This document shows, piece after piece, positions 35,843 to 45,254 of a stretch of 56,667 nucleotides of DNA (position 1 is the stretch's first letter; each line of letters begins with the position of its first letter). The translations under genes and the position numbers were made by a program. The DNA comes from Paracoccaceae bacterium (GTDB lineage: Bacteria > Pseudomonadota > Alphaproteobacteria > Rhodobacterales > Rhodobacteraceae). The notes beneath the pieces were generated by a model. It saw only the letters and a program-made list of their open reading frames with translations. It made no database searches and was not told where the DNA came from. The stretch covers positions 1 to 56,667 of the forward strand of contig JACSRN010000096.1 of NCBI GenBank assembly GCA_014879735.1. Reading direction: 5' to 3'.

Positions 35843-37756
35843 ATGGCCGACCGTCCCGCCACGCCCGTTCTAGACCGCATTCGCGTCCCCTCCGATATGA
35901 AGGGGTTGTCGGATCGCGAGTTGCAGCAATTGGCGCAGGAGCTCCGCGCCGAGACGATTTCGGCGGTTTCGGTCACGGGTGGCCATCTTGGCGCCGGGCT
36001 GGGGGTTGTGGAACTGACGGTGGCGCTGCATGCCGTCTTCGACACGCCGCGCGACAAGCTGATCTGGGACGTGGGCCACCAGTGCTATCCGCACAAGATT
36101 CTGACCGGGCGACGCGACCGTATCCGCACCCTGCGGATGGAGGGCGGGCTGTCGGGGTTCACCAAGCGCAGCGAAAGCCCCTATGATCCCTTCGGGGCGG
36201 CGCATTCCTCCACCTCGATCAGCGCGGCGCTGGGCTTTGCCTGTGCGGCCGATCTTGGCGGCGATCCGGGCGATGCCATCGCGGTGATCGGTGATGGCAG
36301 CATGTCGGCCGGTATGGCCTTCGAGGCGATGAACAACGCCGGCCATCTGAAAAAGCGCCTGTTCGTCATCCTCAACGACAACGAGATGTCGATCGCCCCG
36401 CCGGTGGGCGCGCTGTCGGCCTATCTGTCGCGGCTCTATGCCGGCGCACCGCTGCATGACCTGAAAGAGGTGGCGAAGGGGTTCGTCTCGCTGCTGCCAT
36501 CGCCGTTGCAGGAAGGTGCGAGGCGCGCCAAGGACATGCTCAAGGGCATGGCGGTCGGCGGCACGTTGTTCGAGGAACTGGGGTTTAGCTATGTCGGCCC
36601 CATCGACGGGCATGATCTGGACCAGCTTCTGCCCGTCCTGCGCACGGTGAAGACCCGGGCACAGGGGCCGGTGCTGATCCATGTGCTGACGAAGAAGGGC
36701 AAGGGCTATGCCCCCGCCGAGCAGGCGGCCGACCGTGGCCATGCCCGCGCCAAGTTCGATGTGGTGACGGGCGAGCAGAAGAAGGCGCCCTCCAATGCGC
36801 CGAGCTATACCAAGGTCTTCGCGCAGAGCCTGATCGCCGAGGCCGAGCGTGACGACAAGATCGTCGCCGTCACCGCCGCCATGCCCGATGGCACCGGGCT
36901 TGACCTGTTCGCCGCCCGCTTCCCCCGCCGCACTTTCGATGTGGGGATTGCCGAACAGCATGCGGTCACGTTCAGTGCCGGTCTTGCCGCAGGCGGCATG
37001 AAGCCGTTTTGCGCAATCTATTCCACCTTCCTTCAGCGCGGCTACGATCAGGTGGTGCATGACGTGGCGATCCAGCGCCTGCCGGTCCGCTTTGCCATCG
37101 ACCGGGCCGGGCTGGTCGGGGCGGACGGGGCAACCCATGCCGGCAGCTTCGACGTGGCCTTCCTGGCGAACCTGCCCGGCATGGTCGTGATGGCGGCCGC
37201 TGACGAGGCAGAGCTTGTCCATATGGTTGCCACGGCGGCCGCGCATGACGATGGCCCCATCGCCTTTCGCTATCCGCGAGGCGAGGGCGTGGGCGTCGAG
37301 ATGCCGGCGCGCGGCGAGGTGCTGGAAATCGGCCGCGGCCGGCTGATCCGCGAGGGAAGCCGCGTTGCGCTTTTGTCCTTCGGTACCCGGTTGGCCGAGG
37401 TGGTGAAGGCGGCCGAGGCGCTGGCCGCGCGCGGGCTTGCCCCGACCGTGGCGGATGCGCGCTTTGCCAAGCCGCTGGACCGCGAGCTGATCCTGGGGCT
37501 TGCGCGCGGGCACGAGGCGTTGATCACCGTTGAAGAGGGCGCCATCGGCGGCTTCGGCAGCCATGTGGCGCAGCTTCTGGCCGACGAGGGTGTCTTCGAC
37601 GGTGGATTGAAATACCGCAGCATGGTGCTGCCCGATACCTTCATCGACCAGGCCAGCCCCGAGGCGATGTATCGTGTCGCCGGGATGGAGGCTGCGCAGA
37701 TCGAGGCGAAGGTGCTGGAAGTGCTGGGCGTGGCTGTCGCCTCCCGGCGGGCCTGA
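35843..37756 (+). CDS. dxs: 1-deoxy-D-xylulose-5-phosphate synthase
   Basis: A 637-residue thiamine-diphosphate enzyme, first step of the MEP isoprenoid pathway: pyruvate plus glyceraldehyde 3-phosphate to [19 protein letters not shown], the ThDP motif [18 protein letters not shown] and, in the second domain, [14 protein letters not shown] and [15 protein letters not shown] are all intact. GAGAGGAGGCCCC precedes the ATG. It ends the HDAC-like/xseB/ispA/dxs block, pairing the first MEP step with prenyl chain extension. A GGCGGG/CCCGCC stem follows at 37764-37786 without a T run. Confidence 0.97.
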   Translation: MADRPATPVLDRIRVPSDMKGLSDRELQQLAQELRAETISAVSVTGGHLGAGLGVVELTVALHAVFDTPRDKLIWDVGHQCYPHKILTGRRDRIRTLRMEGGLSGFTKRSESPYDPFGAAHSSTSISAALGFACAADLGGDPGDAIAVIGDGSMSAGMAFEAMNNAGHLKKRLFVILNDNEMSIAPPVGALSAYLSRLYAGAPLHDLKEVAKGFVSLLPSPLQEGARRAKDMLKGMAVGGTLFEELGFSYVGPIDGHDLDQLLPVLRTVKTRAQGPVLIHVLTKKGKGYAPAEQAADRGHARAKFDVVTGEQKKAPSNAPSYTKVFAQSLIAEAERDDKIVAVTAAMPDGTGLDLFAARFPRRTFDVGIAEQHAVTFSAGLAAGGMKPFCAIYSTFLQRGYDQVVHDVAIQRLPVRFAIDRAGLVGADGATHAGSFDVAFLANLPGMVVMAAADEAELVHMVATAAAHDDGPIAFRYPRGEGVGVEMPARGEVLEIGRGRLIREGSRVALLSFGTRLAEVVKAAEALAARGLAPTVADARFAKPLDRELILGLARGHEALITVEEGAIGGFGSHVAQLLADEGVFDGGLKYRSMVLPDTFIDQASPEAMYRVAGMEAAQIEAKVLEVLGVAVASRRA

Positions 37757-37796
37757 TCGCGACGGCGGGCCCGGATCCGTCCCGCCTCCCGCCATT

Positions 37797-37822
37797 GTGC
37801 ACGCCTGGCGATGATCGTGCAC
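37797..37822. promoter_or_regulatory. GTGCAC inverted repeat upstream of the small secreted protein gene
   Basis: GTGCACG (37797-37803) and CGTGCAC (37816-37822) form a perfect inverted repeat with a 12-base spacer, and each half holds the palindrome GTGCAC. It lies about 110 bases before the start of the small secreted protein, in the promoter region after dxs. This is a candidate operator. Confidence 0.4.
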
Positions 37823-37930
37823 TCCCGTCGAATTCTGAACGCAAAAGAGCGTATCTAATCCTTAGTCTTGGACAACCCTATTTCCCTCTCATCCGACGCA
37901 CCAAGGCGTCGAGCATGAAAGGAAAGAAAA

Positions 37931-38173
37931 ATGACCCGTTTTGCCACGATCCTGACCGCCGCTGCCGTTCTGGCTGGTTCCGCTCAACTGGCGCTTGCCG
38001 AACGTCATGTGGTCTTTACCAACCCGACCCAAGGCACCCAGGTTGAAGTTGTCGCCGGCGACGTGCTGAGCAACAAAGAACTGATCCGTGCCGGCAAGTC
38101 GGCTGGCGAAGTGATGACCGTGACGCTGCTGCCCGAAGGCGCGCCGATCGTCGAACATGGCGGCAACCGCTAA
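37931..38173 (+). CDS. Small secreted protein of unknown function
   Basis: An 80-residue protein with a clear Sec signal peptide (TRFATILTAAAVLAGSAQLA, cleavage near residue 23, after ALA). The mature part of about 57 residues has no cysteines and no recognised domain; it is mostly beta-prone (HVVFTNPTQGTQVEVVAGDV) and ends EHGGNR. GAAAGGAAAGAAAA precedes the ATG. It is a single-gene unit with its own upstream AT-rich promoter region and a strong stem after the stop. I do not recognise the family. Confidence 0.75.
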   Translation: MTRFATILTAAAVLAGSAQLALAERHVVFTNPTQGTQVEVVAGDVLSNKELIRAGKSAGEVMTVTLLPEGAPIVEHGGNR

Positions 38174-38195
38174 GGATGTGCGCCGGGGCTGACCG

Positions 38196-38219
38196 GGCGC
38201 CCGCCAGTGGGTGGGCGCC
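38196..38219 (+). terminator. Stem after the small secreted protein gene
   Basis: GGCGCCCGCC (38196-38205), AGTG loop, GGTGGGCGCC (38210-38219): a 10-base-pair stem with one G-T pair, 23 bases after the stop. T run is poor (TGTGCC). The rest of 38220-38461 shows no gene. Confidence 0.6.
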
Positions 38220-38461
38220 TGTGCCTCGCCCGATCCGGATGTATCCCGGCACGCCGTTTTCCTGTCCCAGCACCGAAGATTGTTGGGACTTCCGGGCGAT
38301 GCCGGGCGCTTGTTAAATCCTTCGCGACACTTGTGCCTTTGCGCACAGATAATTCCCTACCCCAAGCGCTTGCTGCCGAAAGGCAGCACCATTACTTCCT
38401 CTGCAGATGCCGGGGGCCGGTTTCACGGCCGCCCGGCATTGCTTATGCGCGAAGGGTTATC

Positions 38462-39340
38462 ATGGATACTGCGATCCTGCAGGCTTATGTCCACATCGTG
38501 GACGAGGGCAGCTTTGCCGCGGCCTCCCGTCGGATGGGGATCTCGAAAAGCCTGACCAGCAAGTATATTGCGGATCTGGAAGCCGATCTTGGCACGCGGT
38601 TGCTAAGTCGCACGACACGTTCCGTCCGGCCGACCGAAATCGGGACGGAATATTACCGGCAGGTGAAAGAGATCCTTGACCGGCTGGAAGCCGCGAATGA
38701 AGCGGTGCGGCAAGTGTCCAAGCAGGCCCGTGGCCGGTTGCGGATCGGGGCGCCGATTTACTACACGCTGAACGTGCTGCAGCCGCATGTAACCCACTTT
38801 GTCGAGACCTATCCTGAAATCCAGCTTGAACTCGTGCTCGACGACGGGCGCAACGATGTGATCGCCGAAGGGCTGGATGCGGTGATCCGGGTCGGAGAGC
38901 TTGAGGATTCCTCGCTTCTGGCGCGCCGTCTGCGGTCGGCCAGCGTTCTGGTCGTCGCCGCCCCCGGCTATCTGGCCGAATATGGCCGGCCGGCGACGCC
39001 GGCCGATCTGGTCGGGCACCGCTGCCTGTATTACACCAACATGCGTGGCGCGGGTACCTGGCCCTTCCGGCAGAACGACGAGATCATCTATCTGAAGGTC
39101 CAGCCGTTCTTTTCCAGCAACAATGCCGAGATGATCCGCCTTGCCGCGCTGGCCGGCACCGGAATCGCAATGGCGGTGGATTTCATGGTGGCCGAGGACC
39201 TGGCCTCGGGCAAGCTGGTGCAGGTCCTGCCCGAGTTTACGCTGCCCGACCTGCCGGTCAGCGTGGTCTACCCGCAGTCGCGTGGCATGACGGCCGCAAT
39301 GCGGGCTTTCCTTGACCATCTGTCGCAAGGCAAGCGCTGA
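38462..39340 (+). CDS. LysR-family transcriptional regulator (CrgA/AaeR-like)
   Basis: A 292-residue LysR regulator. The N-terminal DNA-binding part starts MDTAILQAYVHIVDEGSFAA, with RRMGISKSLTSKYIADLEAD as the recognition region. The effector domain contains GRLRIGAPIYYTLNVLQP, a layout common in the large CrgA/YafC subgroup. The start at 38462 has GAAGGG nine bases upstream. It converges on the amidase operon, 74 bases between stops. Target unknown; the gene has no obvious divergent partner. Confidence 0.9.
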   Translation: MDTAILQAYVHIVDEGSFAAASRRMGISKSLTSKYIADLEADLGTRLLSRTTRSVRPTEIGTEYYRQVKEILDRLEAANEAVRQVSKQARGRLRIGAPIYYTLNVLQPHVTHFVETYPEIQLELVLDDGRNDVIAEGLDAVIRVGELEDSSLLARRLRSASVLVVAAPGYLAEYGRPATPADLVGHRCLYYTNMRGAGTWPFRQNDEIIYLKVQPFFSSNNAEMIRLAALAGTGIAMAVDFMVAEDLASGKLVQVLPEFTLPDLPVSVVYPQSRGMTAAMRAFLDHLSQGKR

Positions 39341-39414
39341 CCGGGATTTCGCCACCCCGCCGTGGTTTGCCCCCGTCGGGTGGGCCATGCCTTCGGGTTG
39401 CCGTGGCGGCGGGC

Positions 39415-40761
39415 TCAGACCCGGCCCGACAGCAGGTGGCAGAGGTTCAGCACCGCCGCATCGCCGAATTTCGGCCCGACGATCTGGATGCCCACCGGCA
39501 GCGCACCGCCGCCGGCAAGGACCGGAACCGTAGCCGCCGGATTCTGGCTGAGGTTGAAGACATAAGTGCCGGCGTTCCAGTCGAACATGTCGCCCGCTGT
39601 GCCCAGTTCGAAGGCCGGGCCCGGCGTGGTGGCCGTGACCAGCAGATCGAAGCGCTGGAAAAAGGCGGAGATCTGGCAACCCAGCGCATAGCGTGCCTCG
39701 ATCGCCTGCCGCAGCGCATCGACCGTTGTCGCCGCGCCGGCCGTTGCCAGCGCCAGCAGGCCGGGATCGGTGCGGTGCCGCGCCTCATCGCCCATGTCGC
39801 GGAACCGGCGCACATAGCCTTCGGGGAACAGCACGCGGGCAATGGCGCGCGGATCCGTGATCTCGGGGGCTGCCACCTCGACGCGGGCACCGAGCGTTTC
39901 GAGCGCGGTCTGCGTCGCGGTCAGCGCCGCGTGGACCGCAGGGTCCGCCGCCGGCACGCCGGGAAAACCGGATGCGATTGCCACGCGCAGCCCGCTGGCC
40001 GGCCGGTCAAGCCGGTGGGAAAAGGGCTGCGGGCCGGGCAGGGGCGTGTTGTACCAGTCGCGCCCGTCGGGCTGGCCGATGACATCCAGGACCAGTGCCG
40101 CATCCGCCGCGGTGTGGCAGATCGGGCCAAGATGGGTCATCGGGCCGGCCGGCAGCGCGGCCACCACGCCGAAGGTGGGTTTCATGCCGAAGACGCCGCA
40201 GAATGCCGCCGGCACCCGGATCGAACCCGCGGCATCGGAACCGATGTTGACCGGCGCAAGCCCCGTCGCCGCCGCAACCGCCGCGCCGCCGCTGCTGCCG
40301 CCCGGCGTACGCGCCGGATCGTGCGGATTGCGCAGGACGCCATATTTCGGACTGTCGGTCACGATGGTCCAGCTGAATTCGGGTGTCGACGTATAGCCGC
40401 TAAGAAGCGCGCCAGCCGCGCGCAGCCGGGCCACGGCGGGGGCGTCCTCGGCCGGTCCCTCGCCCGGATCGACGGTCAGGCTGCAGAAATCGAGCGGCCA
40501 TCCCCGGACCGCCAGAAGGTTCTTGATCGTCACGGGCACCCCGTCGAGCGGCCCAAGCGCCTCTCCGGCGCGCCAGCGGGCGCCGGACGCTTCGGCAGCG
40601 GCGATCATCTCGCCCTCGGCCACATGGGTCAGTGCCGTGCCGAGGCGCCGGTTCAGCGCATGCGCCGCGACAATGAACCAATGCGCCACCTCGACCGGCG
40701 ATATCCGGCCCTGACGATAGGCCCGGTTGAAGTCGCCGATGGTCCAGAAGGCGAAATCCAT
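39415..40761 (-). CDS. Amidase (amidase-signature family)
   Basis: A 448-residue Ser-cisSer-Lys hydrolase of the amidase-signature family (GatA, AtzF, fatty-acid amide hydrolase relatives). The triad is visible: Lys80 in GVPVTIKNLL, cis-Ser156 in RTPGGSSGG, and nucleophile Ser180 in IGSDAAGSIRVPA. The 24-residue spacing between the two serines matches the family. It is the last gene of the IclR-linked ABC operon, two bases after the ATPase. It probably hydrolyses an amide bond in the imported compound. No GatB/GatC partners are nearby, so a tRNA role is unlikely. Confidence 0.9.
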   Translation of the reverse strand: MDFAFWTIGDFNRAYRQGRISPVEVAHWFIVAAHALNRRLGTALTHVAEGEMIAAAEASGARWRAGEALGPLDGVPVTIKNLLAVRGWPLDFCSLTVDPGEGPAEDAPAVARLRAAGALLSGYTSTPEFSWTIVTDSPKYGVLRNPHDPARTPGGSSGGAAVAAATGLAPVNIGSDAAGSIRVPAAFCGVFGMKPTFGVVAALPAGPMTHLGPICHTAADAALVLDVIGQPDGRDWYNTPLPGPQPFSHRLDRPASGLRVAIASGFPGVPAADPAVHAALTATQTALETLGARVEVAAPEITDPRAIARVLFPEGYVRRFRDMGDEARHRTDPGLLALATAGAATTVDALRQAIEARYALGCQISAFFQRFDLLVTATTPGPAFELGTAGDMFDWNAGTYVFNLSQNPAATVPVLAGGGALPVGIQIVGPKFGDAAVLNLCHLLSGRV

Positions 40762-40763
40762 CG

Positions 40764-41852
40764 TCAGGCGCTGCGCGGCAGGACGTGGACGTCCTCGGGA
40801 TCCCAGGCCACGTCGATCTGCGATCCCGGGCGGCAGTCCTCGGCCTCGCGTGCCGAGACGCGCAGCCGCAGCGGCGTGTCATTCGGACCGATCCCCTCGA
40901 CCAGCACGCGGTCGCCATAGTTCGTGGTGCGCGAGACGACAAGCCGCGCCCCGTTCTGCGGCGTCGGCCGGTTCGACAGCCGCACCAGCTCGGGCCGGAT
41001 CATCACCAGTACCGGCTGGCCCGAGGTCAGCACCGAGGTTCCGTCCGTGCAGGTGATCCGGCCCAGCGGGCTGTCGGCAAGGCCGATTTCCCCGGCGATG
41101 GCGCGGCCCTCGATCATGTTGCTGTCGCCCACGAATTCACCGACGAAGCGTGTTGCCGGGCGGCGGTAGATCCGGTCGGGCGGGGCAATCTGGTCGATCC
41201 GGCCATGGTTGAAGACCGCGATGCGGTCCGACATGGTCATCGCCTCGCTCTGGTCATGGGTCACGTAGATCAGCGTGATGCCCAGCGACTTCTGCAATTC
41301 CTTGATCTCGACCTGCAACTGCTCGCGCAGATTCTTGTCAAGGGCGCCCAGGGGTTCGTCCATCAGCACGACCGGCGGCGAGAAGACCAGTGCGCGCGCC
41401 AGCGCCACCCTTTGCTGCTGGCCGCCCGAAAGTTCGGTCGGTCGCCGCCCGGCGAGCCCGGACAGCCCGACCATTTCAAGATAGCGGCCGACGGTGGCCC
41501 TGACCTCGGCCGTGGGAATCTTGCGCAGTTCCAGCGGATAAGCCACGTTCTGCGCCACGGTCATATGCGGGAAAAGCGCGTAGTTCTGGAAGACCATGCC
41601 GAAATTCCGCCGATGTGGCGGCAGGCCGACAATGTCGCGGCCTTCAAGCAGGATACGTCCTTCGCTGGGCAATTCGAACCCCGCGATCATCAGCAGCGTC
41701 GTCGTCTTGCCCGAGCCGCTGGGGCCGAGCAGGCTGACGAATTCGCCGCGCTGGATGTCGACGGAAATGCCGTCGACCGCCGGTGCCGGCGTCCCCGGAT
41801 AGCGTTTGACGATCGCGTCGAGGCGAAGGAAAGGGGCGTCGTTTTCGGTCAC
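40764..41852 (-). CDS. Polyamine/opine-type ABC transporter ATP-binding protein (PotA-like)
   Basis: A 362-residue ATPase with Walker A GPSGSGKTT, Q loop MVFQNYALFPHM, signature LSGGQQQRVALARAL, Walker B VVLMDEPLGALD and switch VTHDQSEA. A TOBE-type regulatory domain extends from about 240 to the end. The start is GTG at 41852 with AAGGACAGTTCC before it. Together with two permeases upstream it forms the transport complex of the second polyamine-type importer; the binding protein is encoded about 6 kb away in the partner operon. Confidence 0.92.
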   Translation of the reverse strand: MTENDAPFLRLDAIVKRYPGTPAPAVDGISVDIQRGEFVSLLGPSGSGKTTTLLMIAGFELPSEGRILLEGRDIVGLPPHRRNFGMVFQNYALFPHMTVAQNVAYPLELRKIPTAEVRATVGRYLEMVGLSGLAGRRPTELSGGQQQRVALARALVFSPPVVLMDEPLGALDKNLREQLQVEIKELQKSLGITLIYVTHDQSEAMTMSDRIAVFNHGRIDQIAPPDRIYRRPATRFVGEFVGDSNMIEGRAIAGEIGLADSPLGRITCTDGTSVLTSGQPVLVMIRPELVRLSNRPTPQNGARLVVSRTTNYGDRVLVEGIGPNDTPLRLRVSAREAEDCRPGSQIDVAWDPEDVHVLPRSA

Positions 41853-41862
41853 GGAACTGTCC

Positions 41863-42657
41863 TTATCTGTTGGCCGGCCGTGCGGCCCGTCGCTGCCGGG
41901 CGGCCACGATCAGGGCCACTGCGGCAACCACCCCGAACAGCAGGGTGGACACCACGGCCACGATCGGGTCGGATTCCTGGCGCACGCTTTCGAACATGCG
42001 TCGCGGCAAGGTCGATGCCGCGCGCCCCGAGATGAACAGCGCGACGACCGTCTCGTCGAACGAGGTGATGAAGGCAAAAAGTCCCGCAACCAGAAAGCTG
42101 GGCCGCAGGATCGGCAGGCAGATGCGGCGGAAGGTGGTGAAAGCGCCGGCACCGCAGGCCTGCGACGCACGCACCAATGTCCAGTCGAACCCCTTCAGGC
42201 TTGCCGACTGGATCAGGAAGACGATCGGGATCGACAGGCAGGCATGCGCGATGATCACGCCCGCCATGGTGTTCAAGAGCCCGATCCGGCCGAAGAAGAA
42301 GAAATAGGCCAGTGCCATGACGATGAAGGGCACCATCAGCGGCATCATCACCAGAAGGCGGATCAACCGCTTGCCGCGAAAGTCGTACAATGTGAAGGCA
42401 AAGGCGGCCGGCGTGGTGATGGCCAGCGCCAGGATTGCCGAAAACGCCCCGATGACGAAGGAATTCAGCGTCGGGATCGTCCAGCTCGAACTCTTGAAGT
42501 AGGCGGCATAGGAATCGAGCGTGAAGGACTGCGGCGGGAAGCGCAGCGAGGACCCTTGCCCGAAGGACATCACCGCCACCAGCAGCATCGGGATCAGGAT
42601 GAACAACGCGACCAGCACCGCTAGGGTGCGCGACAGTGTTCCGGAGCCGTTGAACAT
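41863..42657 (-). CDS. ABC transporter permease (PotC-like)
   Basis: A 264-residue permease with six predicted segments and EAA-loop ASQACGAGAFTTFRRICLP, in which the usual leading Glu is changed to Gln. FGQGSSLRFPPQSFTLDSYAAYF marks the PotC subgroup. It lies 18 bases after the first permease and 10 bases before the ATPase, as one operon. Confidence 0.88.
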   Translation of the reverse strand: MFNGSGTLSRTLAVLVALFILIPMLLVAVMSFGQGSSLRFPPQSFTLDSYAAYFKSSSWTIPTLNSFVIGAFSAILALAITTPAAFAFTLYDFRGKRLIRLLVMMPLMVPFIVMALAYFFFFGRIGLLNTMAGVIIAHACLSIPIVFLIQSASLKGFDWTLVRASQACGAGAFTTFRRICLPILRPSFLVAGLFAFITSFDETVVALFISGRAASTLPRRMFESVRQESDPIVAVVSTLLFGVVAAVALIVAARQRRAARPANR

Positions 42658-42675
42658 CGTGAAAGATCCTATCCC

Positions 42676-43563
42676 TCAGGACCGCCAGAGCCGGTCGAGA
42701 CCGAAGAAGAAATCGTAGACCGCATAGATCACCAGCGTCACGGCCAGCAGAACGGCGGCCATCGTGGCGGCCTCGCGCCAGTCGAGAAGCTGCTCGATCT
42801 GCGAGCCGATCTGCCGGGCGATCAACTGGTCGCGCGGGCCGCCCAGCAGTTCGGGCGTGACGTAGAACCCCAGGCAGACAATGTAGACCATGGCGCAGCC
42901 GTTGATCATGCCCGGAACCGAAAGCGGCAGGAATACCCGGCGGAAGGTCTGGAACCGGGTTGCGCCCAGCCCTTCGGAGGCGCGTAGAAGCGTCCGGTCG
43001 ATGCGCTGCATCACGGCAAAGAGCGCCAGCACCATGAAGGGCAGCAGGATGTGGATCATGCCGATATTGGCCGCAAGCCCGGTGAACAGGATCTGCGGCG
43101 GCTCGAACCCCAGGGCGCGGGCAAGGTTGGAAACCAGCCCTTGCGAGCCGAGGATCACCATCCACGCATAGGTCCGGGCCAGAAACGAGGTCCAGAAGCT
43201 CATGGTGACGATGAGCAGAAGTGCTGTGCCCAGCCCACCCGCGTAGCGCGCAGCCACATAGGCGACGGGATAGCCGAGGATCAGGCAGCCCAGCGTCACG
43301 ATCAGCGCCACCCCCAGCGTCCGGCCCAGCACGGCAAGATGAAAGCTGTCGGTGAAGAAGGTGGCATAGGAGGCCAGCGAATACCCGTCCTCGCCCAGGA
43401 TGGACAGCCGCAGGATCCCCAGCAGCGGCACAAGGAACAGGACGGTGATGACGGTCAGGACCGGCAACAGCAGAATCCACGGCCGCGCGGCCCGCATTGC
43501 CCCCCGCCAGATCTGCCGCGATGCCTTGAAGTTGTCTTCGGCATACATTCTGCTTGTTGCCAT
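42676..43563 (-). CDS. ABC transporter permease (PotB-like)
   Basis: A 295-residue permease with six predicted segments and EAA loop ASEGLGATRFQTFRRVFLP. The N-terminal cytoplasmic tail is longer than usual (about 28 residues). It is the first gene of the minus-strand operon and lies divergent from the IclR gene. A TTGACA-like box and the shared operator motif lie in the 120-base gap. Confidence 0.88.
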   Translation of the reverse strand: MATSRMYAEDNFKASRQIWRGAMRAARPWILLLPVLTVITVLFLVPLLGILRLSILGEDGYSLASYATFFTDSFHLAVLGRTLGVALIVTLGCLILGYPVAYVAARYAGGLGTALLLIVTMSFWTSFLARTYAWMVILGSQGLVSNLARALGFEPPQILFTGLAANIGMIHILLPFMVLALFAVMQRIDRTLLRASEGLGATRFQTFRRVFLPLSVPGMINGCAMVYIVCLGFYVTPELLGGPRDQLIARQIGSQIEQLLDWREAATMAAVLLAVTLVIYAVYDFFFGLDRLWRS

Positions 43564-43579
43564 CGGATGCGTGCTCTTG

Positions 43580-43615
43580 TCTTCTATTGGACGACAGCCG
43601 TCACTATTAGAAAAC
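43580..43615 (-). promoter_or_regulatory. Shared 36-base operator motif, copy A (permease operon/IclR gene)
   Basis: TCTTCTAT at the left end and ATTAGAAAAC at the right end form an imperfect inverted repeat (TCTTCTA against TAGAAAA) with 21 bases between half-sites. The same motif with the same spacing lies at 48823-48858. A TTGACA -35 box on the minus strand (43642-43637) stands next to it, so the site overlaps the likely -10 and start region of the permease operon. It lies within 105 bases of the divergent IclR start. Confidence 0.6.
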
Positions 43616-43683
43616 TAGAATGTGCTGTGCATCATTTGTCAACCGCCCGGTCGGGCGACGGGGAAGAAAGACAGGGACGAGAG

Positions 43684-44454
43684 ATGGAAACAAAACGGGA
43701 TGAAGGCGCGAGGGGCGGCACGCGGCCGCTCAGTTCATCGCTGCGCACGCTGGCGATGCTGGACGAGATCGCCTCCTTCAACCGTCCGGTCCGCTTTGCC
43801 GAACTTGCACGCAAGATCGGCGGATCGCGCGCGACGAACTTTCAAAAGCTGATCACGCTGGTCGAGGCCGGCTGGGTCGAGCCGAACGCCGCCGGCGAAT
43901 ACCAGTTGACGCTGCACGCCGCCCGTGTGGGCAGCATCGCCTTCAACCAGGTCGGGCTTGGCAAGCGGATGCACCCGATCATGGAGCAGCTTTCCGCGGA
44001 ACTGGGCGAAAGCGTCAGCCTGGTCGTGCTGGACAAGGATGCGCTCTACATCATCGAAGAGGTGCTGACCCAGGATCTGCTGCGCGTCTCGTATCGGGTT
44101 GGCACGACGATGCGGATCACCGACACCGCCTCGGGGCGAATCTTCGCGGCCTTCATTTCCGACCGGCATCGCCAGGATCTGGTGGCGGCCGGAACGGTAC
44201 TGCCCGATGCCGAGATCATCGCAGCGGTGCGGCGCGACCATTACGCCACCTCGCACCGCGCCGAGAAGTCCGACATCCTTGCCGTGGGCGTGCCGGTCTT
44301 CGATGCGCAGCAGCGCATCATCGCCGTGCTGTCGATCGCCGGTCCCTATGACCGGGTGAATGTCGCGGCGGCGCGGCCGGCGCTGATGCGTGCGACCAGC
44401 CGCTTCATGACCGAGACCGGCGGCTGGAAGCCCTGGGGCGATGCCTGGGATTGA
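43684..44454 (+). CDS. IclR-family transcriptional regulator
   Basis: A 256-residue IclR regulator: winged helix-turn-helix at about 18-80 (SLRTLAMLDEIASFNRPVRF; ARKIGGSRATNFQKL) and an effector domain of about 90-250, with VSLVVLDKDALYIIEEV and DILAVGVPVFDAQQRIIAVLSI. GGGACGAGAG precedes the ATG. It sits between the two minus-strand halves of the ABC/amidase/hydrolase cluster and is convergent with the hydrolase gene. It is the natural candidate to bind the 36-base motif found before both operons. Confidence 0.92.
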   Translation: METKRDEGARGGTRPLSSSLRTLAMLDEIASFNRPVRFAELARKIGGSRATNFQKLITLVEAGWVEPNAAGEYQLTLHAARVGSIAFNQVGLGKRMHPIMEQLSAELGESVSLVVLDKDALYIIEEVLTQDLLRVSYRVGTTMRITDTASGRIFAAFISDRHRQDLVAAGTVLPDAEIIAAVRRDHYATSHRAEKSDILAVGVPVFDAQQRIIAVLSIAGPYDRVNVAAARPALMRATSRFMTETGGWKPWGDAWD

Positions 44455-44463
44455 CCGGCCCGC

Positions 44464-45186
44464 TCAGCCGGCAAGCTGCAGCAAGGTGTCGCACAGCAAC
44501 TGCGGATGGGTGATCATGGCGTTATGCGCGGTGTCGATGTCGCGCACCTGCCAGCCCTCGGCGCCGCGATGGCGGTCTGCCGCGGCCTGAAAATATGGCC
44601 GCTTGTGCCGAACACAGCGGATATAGGCACGGCGCATCACCGGCGGGTCGCCGGTCAGGGCCAGCGGTTCGGCATAGCATTTCCAGGGCATCGGCGTAGC
44701 CATGCGATCGATCCAGTCGCCGCCTTCCTCGGGTGTCGTGCCGAAGAAGGCCGCAGAGGTCGGGGGCATCAGCCAGCCGAATCCCTCCGCATCGACCCGC
44801 GCTTTCAGATTGGCCGTAACCTCCGGGCCGATCAGGTCGCACATCGACTGTCCGTCTGCCGGAACATGTGCGTCGAGATAGACCAGTTGCCCGATCCGCC
44901 CGGCCACCCGGTCGGCTGCGCCGGCGATGACCATCCCGCCGTAGCTGTGCCCGACAAGGATCGCATCTTCCACTTCGGAAAATGCCATCAGGCTGGCGAT
45001 ATCCTCGACATGCGTCGACAGCCCCACCGCCGGCGACAGCAGATGCCGCCGGTCGGCATGGCCGGTCAGCGAGGGCGCCAGCACCCGGTGGCCCCGGGCC
45101 TCCAGCAACGGCGCCAGCCGGCCCCAGCACCAGCCGCCGTGCCAGGAGCCGTGAACCAGAACGAATGTCCTTGCCTTTTCCGTCAT
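44464..45186 (-). CDS. Alpha/beta hydrolase (methylesterase/hydroxynitrile-lyase-like)
   Basis: A 240-residue alpha/beta hydrolase. The oxyanion loop is FVLVHGSWHGGWCW, the nucleophile Ser81 is in VGHSYGGMVI, and the catalytic His is in DTAHNAMITHP near the end. This layout is close to plant methylesterases (SABP2-like) and bacterial EstC-type esterases. GGGAGGTTTCGCG precedes the ATG at 45186. It is the last gene of the operon that starts with the binding protein at 48808. With the amidase it suggests that the imported compound has both ester and amide bonds. Confidence 0.85.
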   Translation of the reverse strand: MTEKARTFVLVHGSWHGGWCWGRLAPLLEARGHRVLAPSLTGHADRRHLLSPAVGLSTHVEDIASLMAFSEVEDAILVGHSYGGMVIAGAADRVAGRIGQLVYLDAHVPADGQSMCDLIGPEVTANLKARVDAEGFGWLMPPTSAAFFGTTPEEGGDWIDRMATPMPWKCYAEPLALTGDPPVMRRAYIRCVRHKRPYFQAAADRHRGAEGWQVRDIDTAHNAMITHPQLLCDTLLQLAG

Positions 45187-45254
45187 CGCGAAACCTCCCG
45201 TCCCGGATCCTGCGTCCGCTGCCGATGTCAAACCGCTGCCGATGGTGCGGGTGC

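Noticed and set aside
39415-40761. Amidase as GatA of the Glu-tRNA amidotransferase
   Set aside because: There is no GatB or GatC nearby and the gene is in a transporter operon; it fits better as a catabolic amidase.
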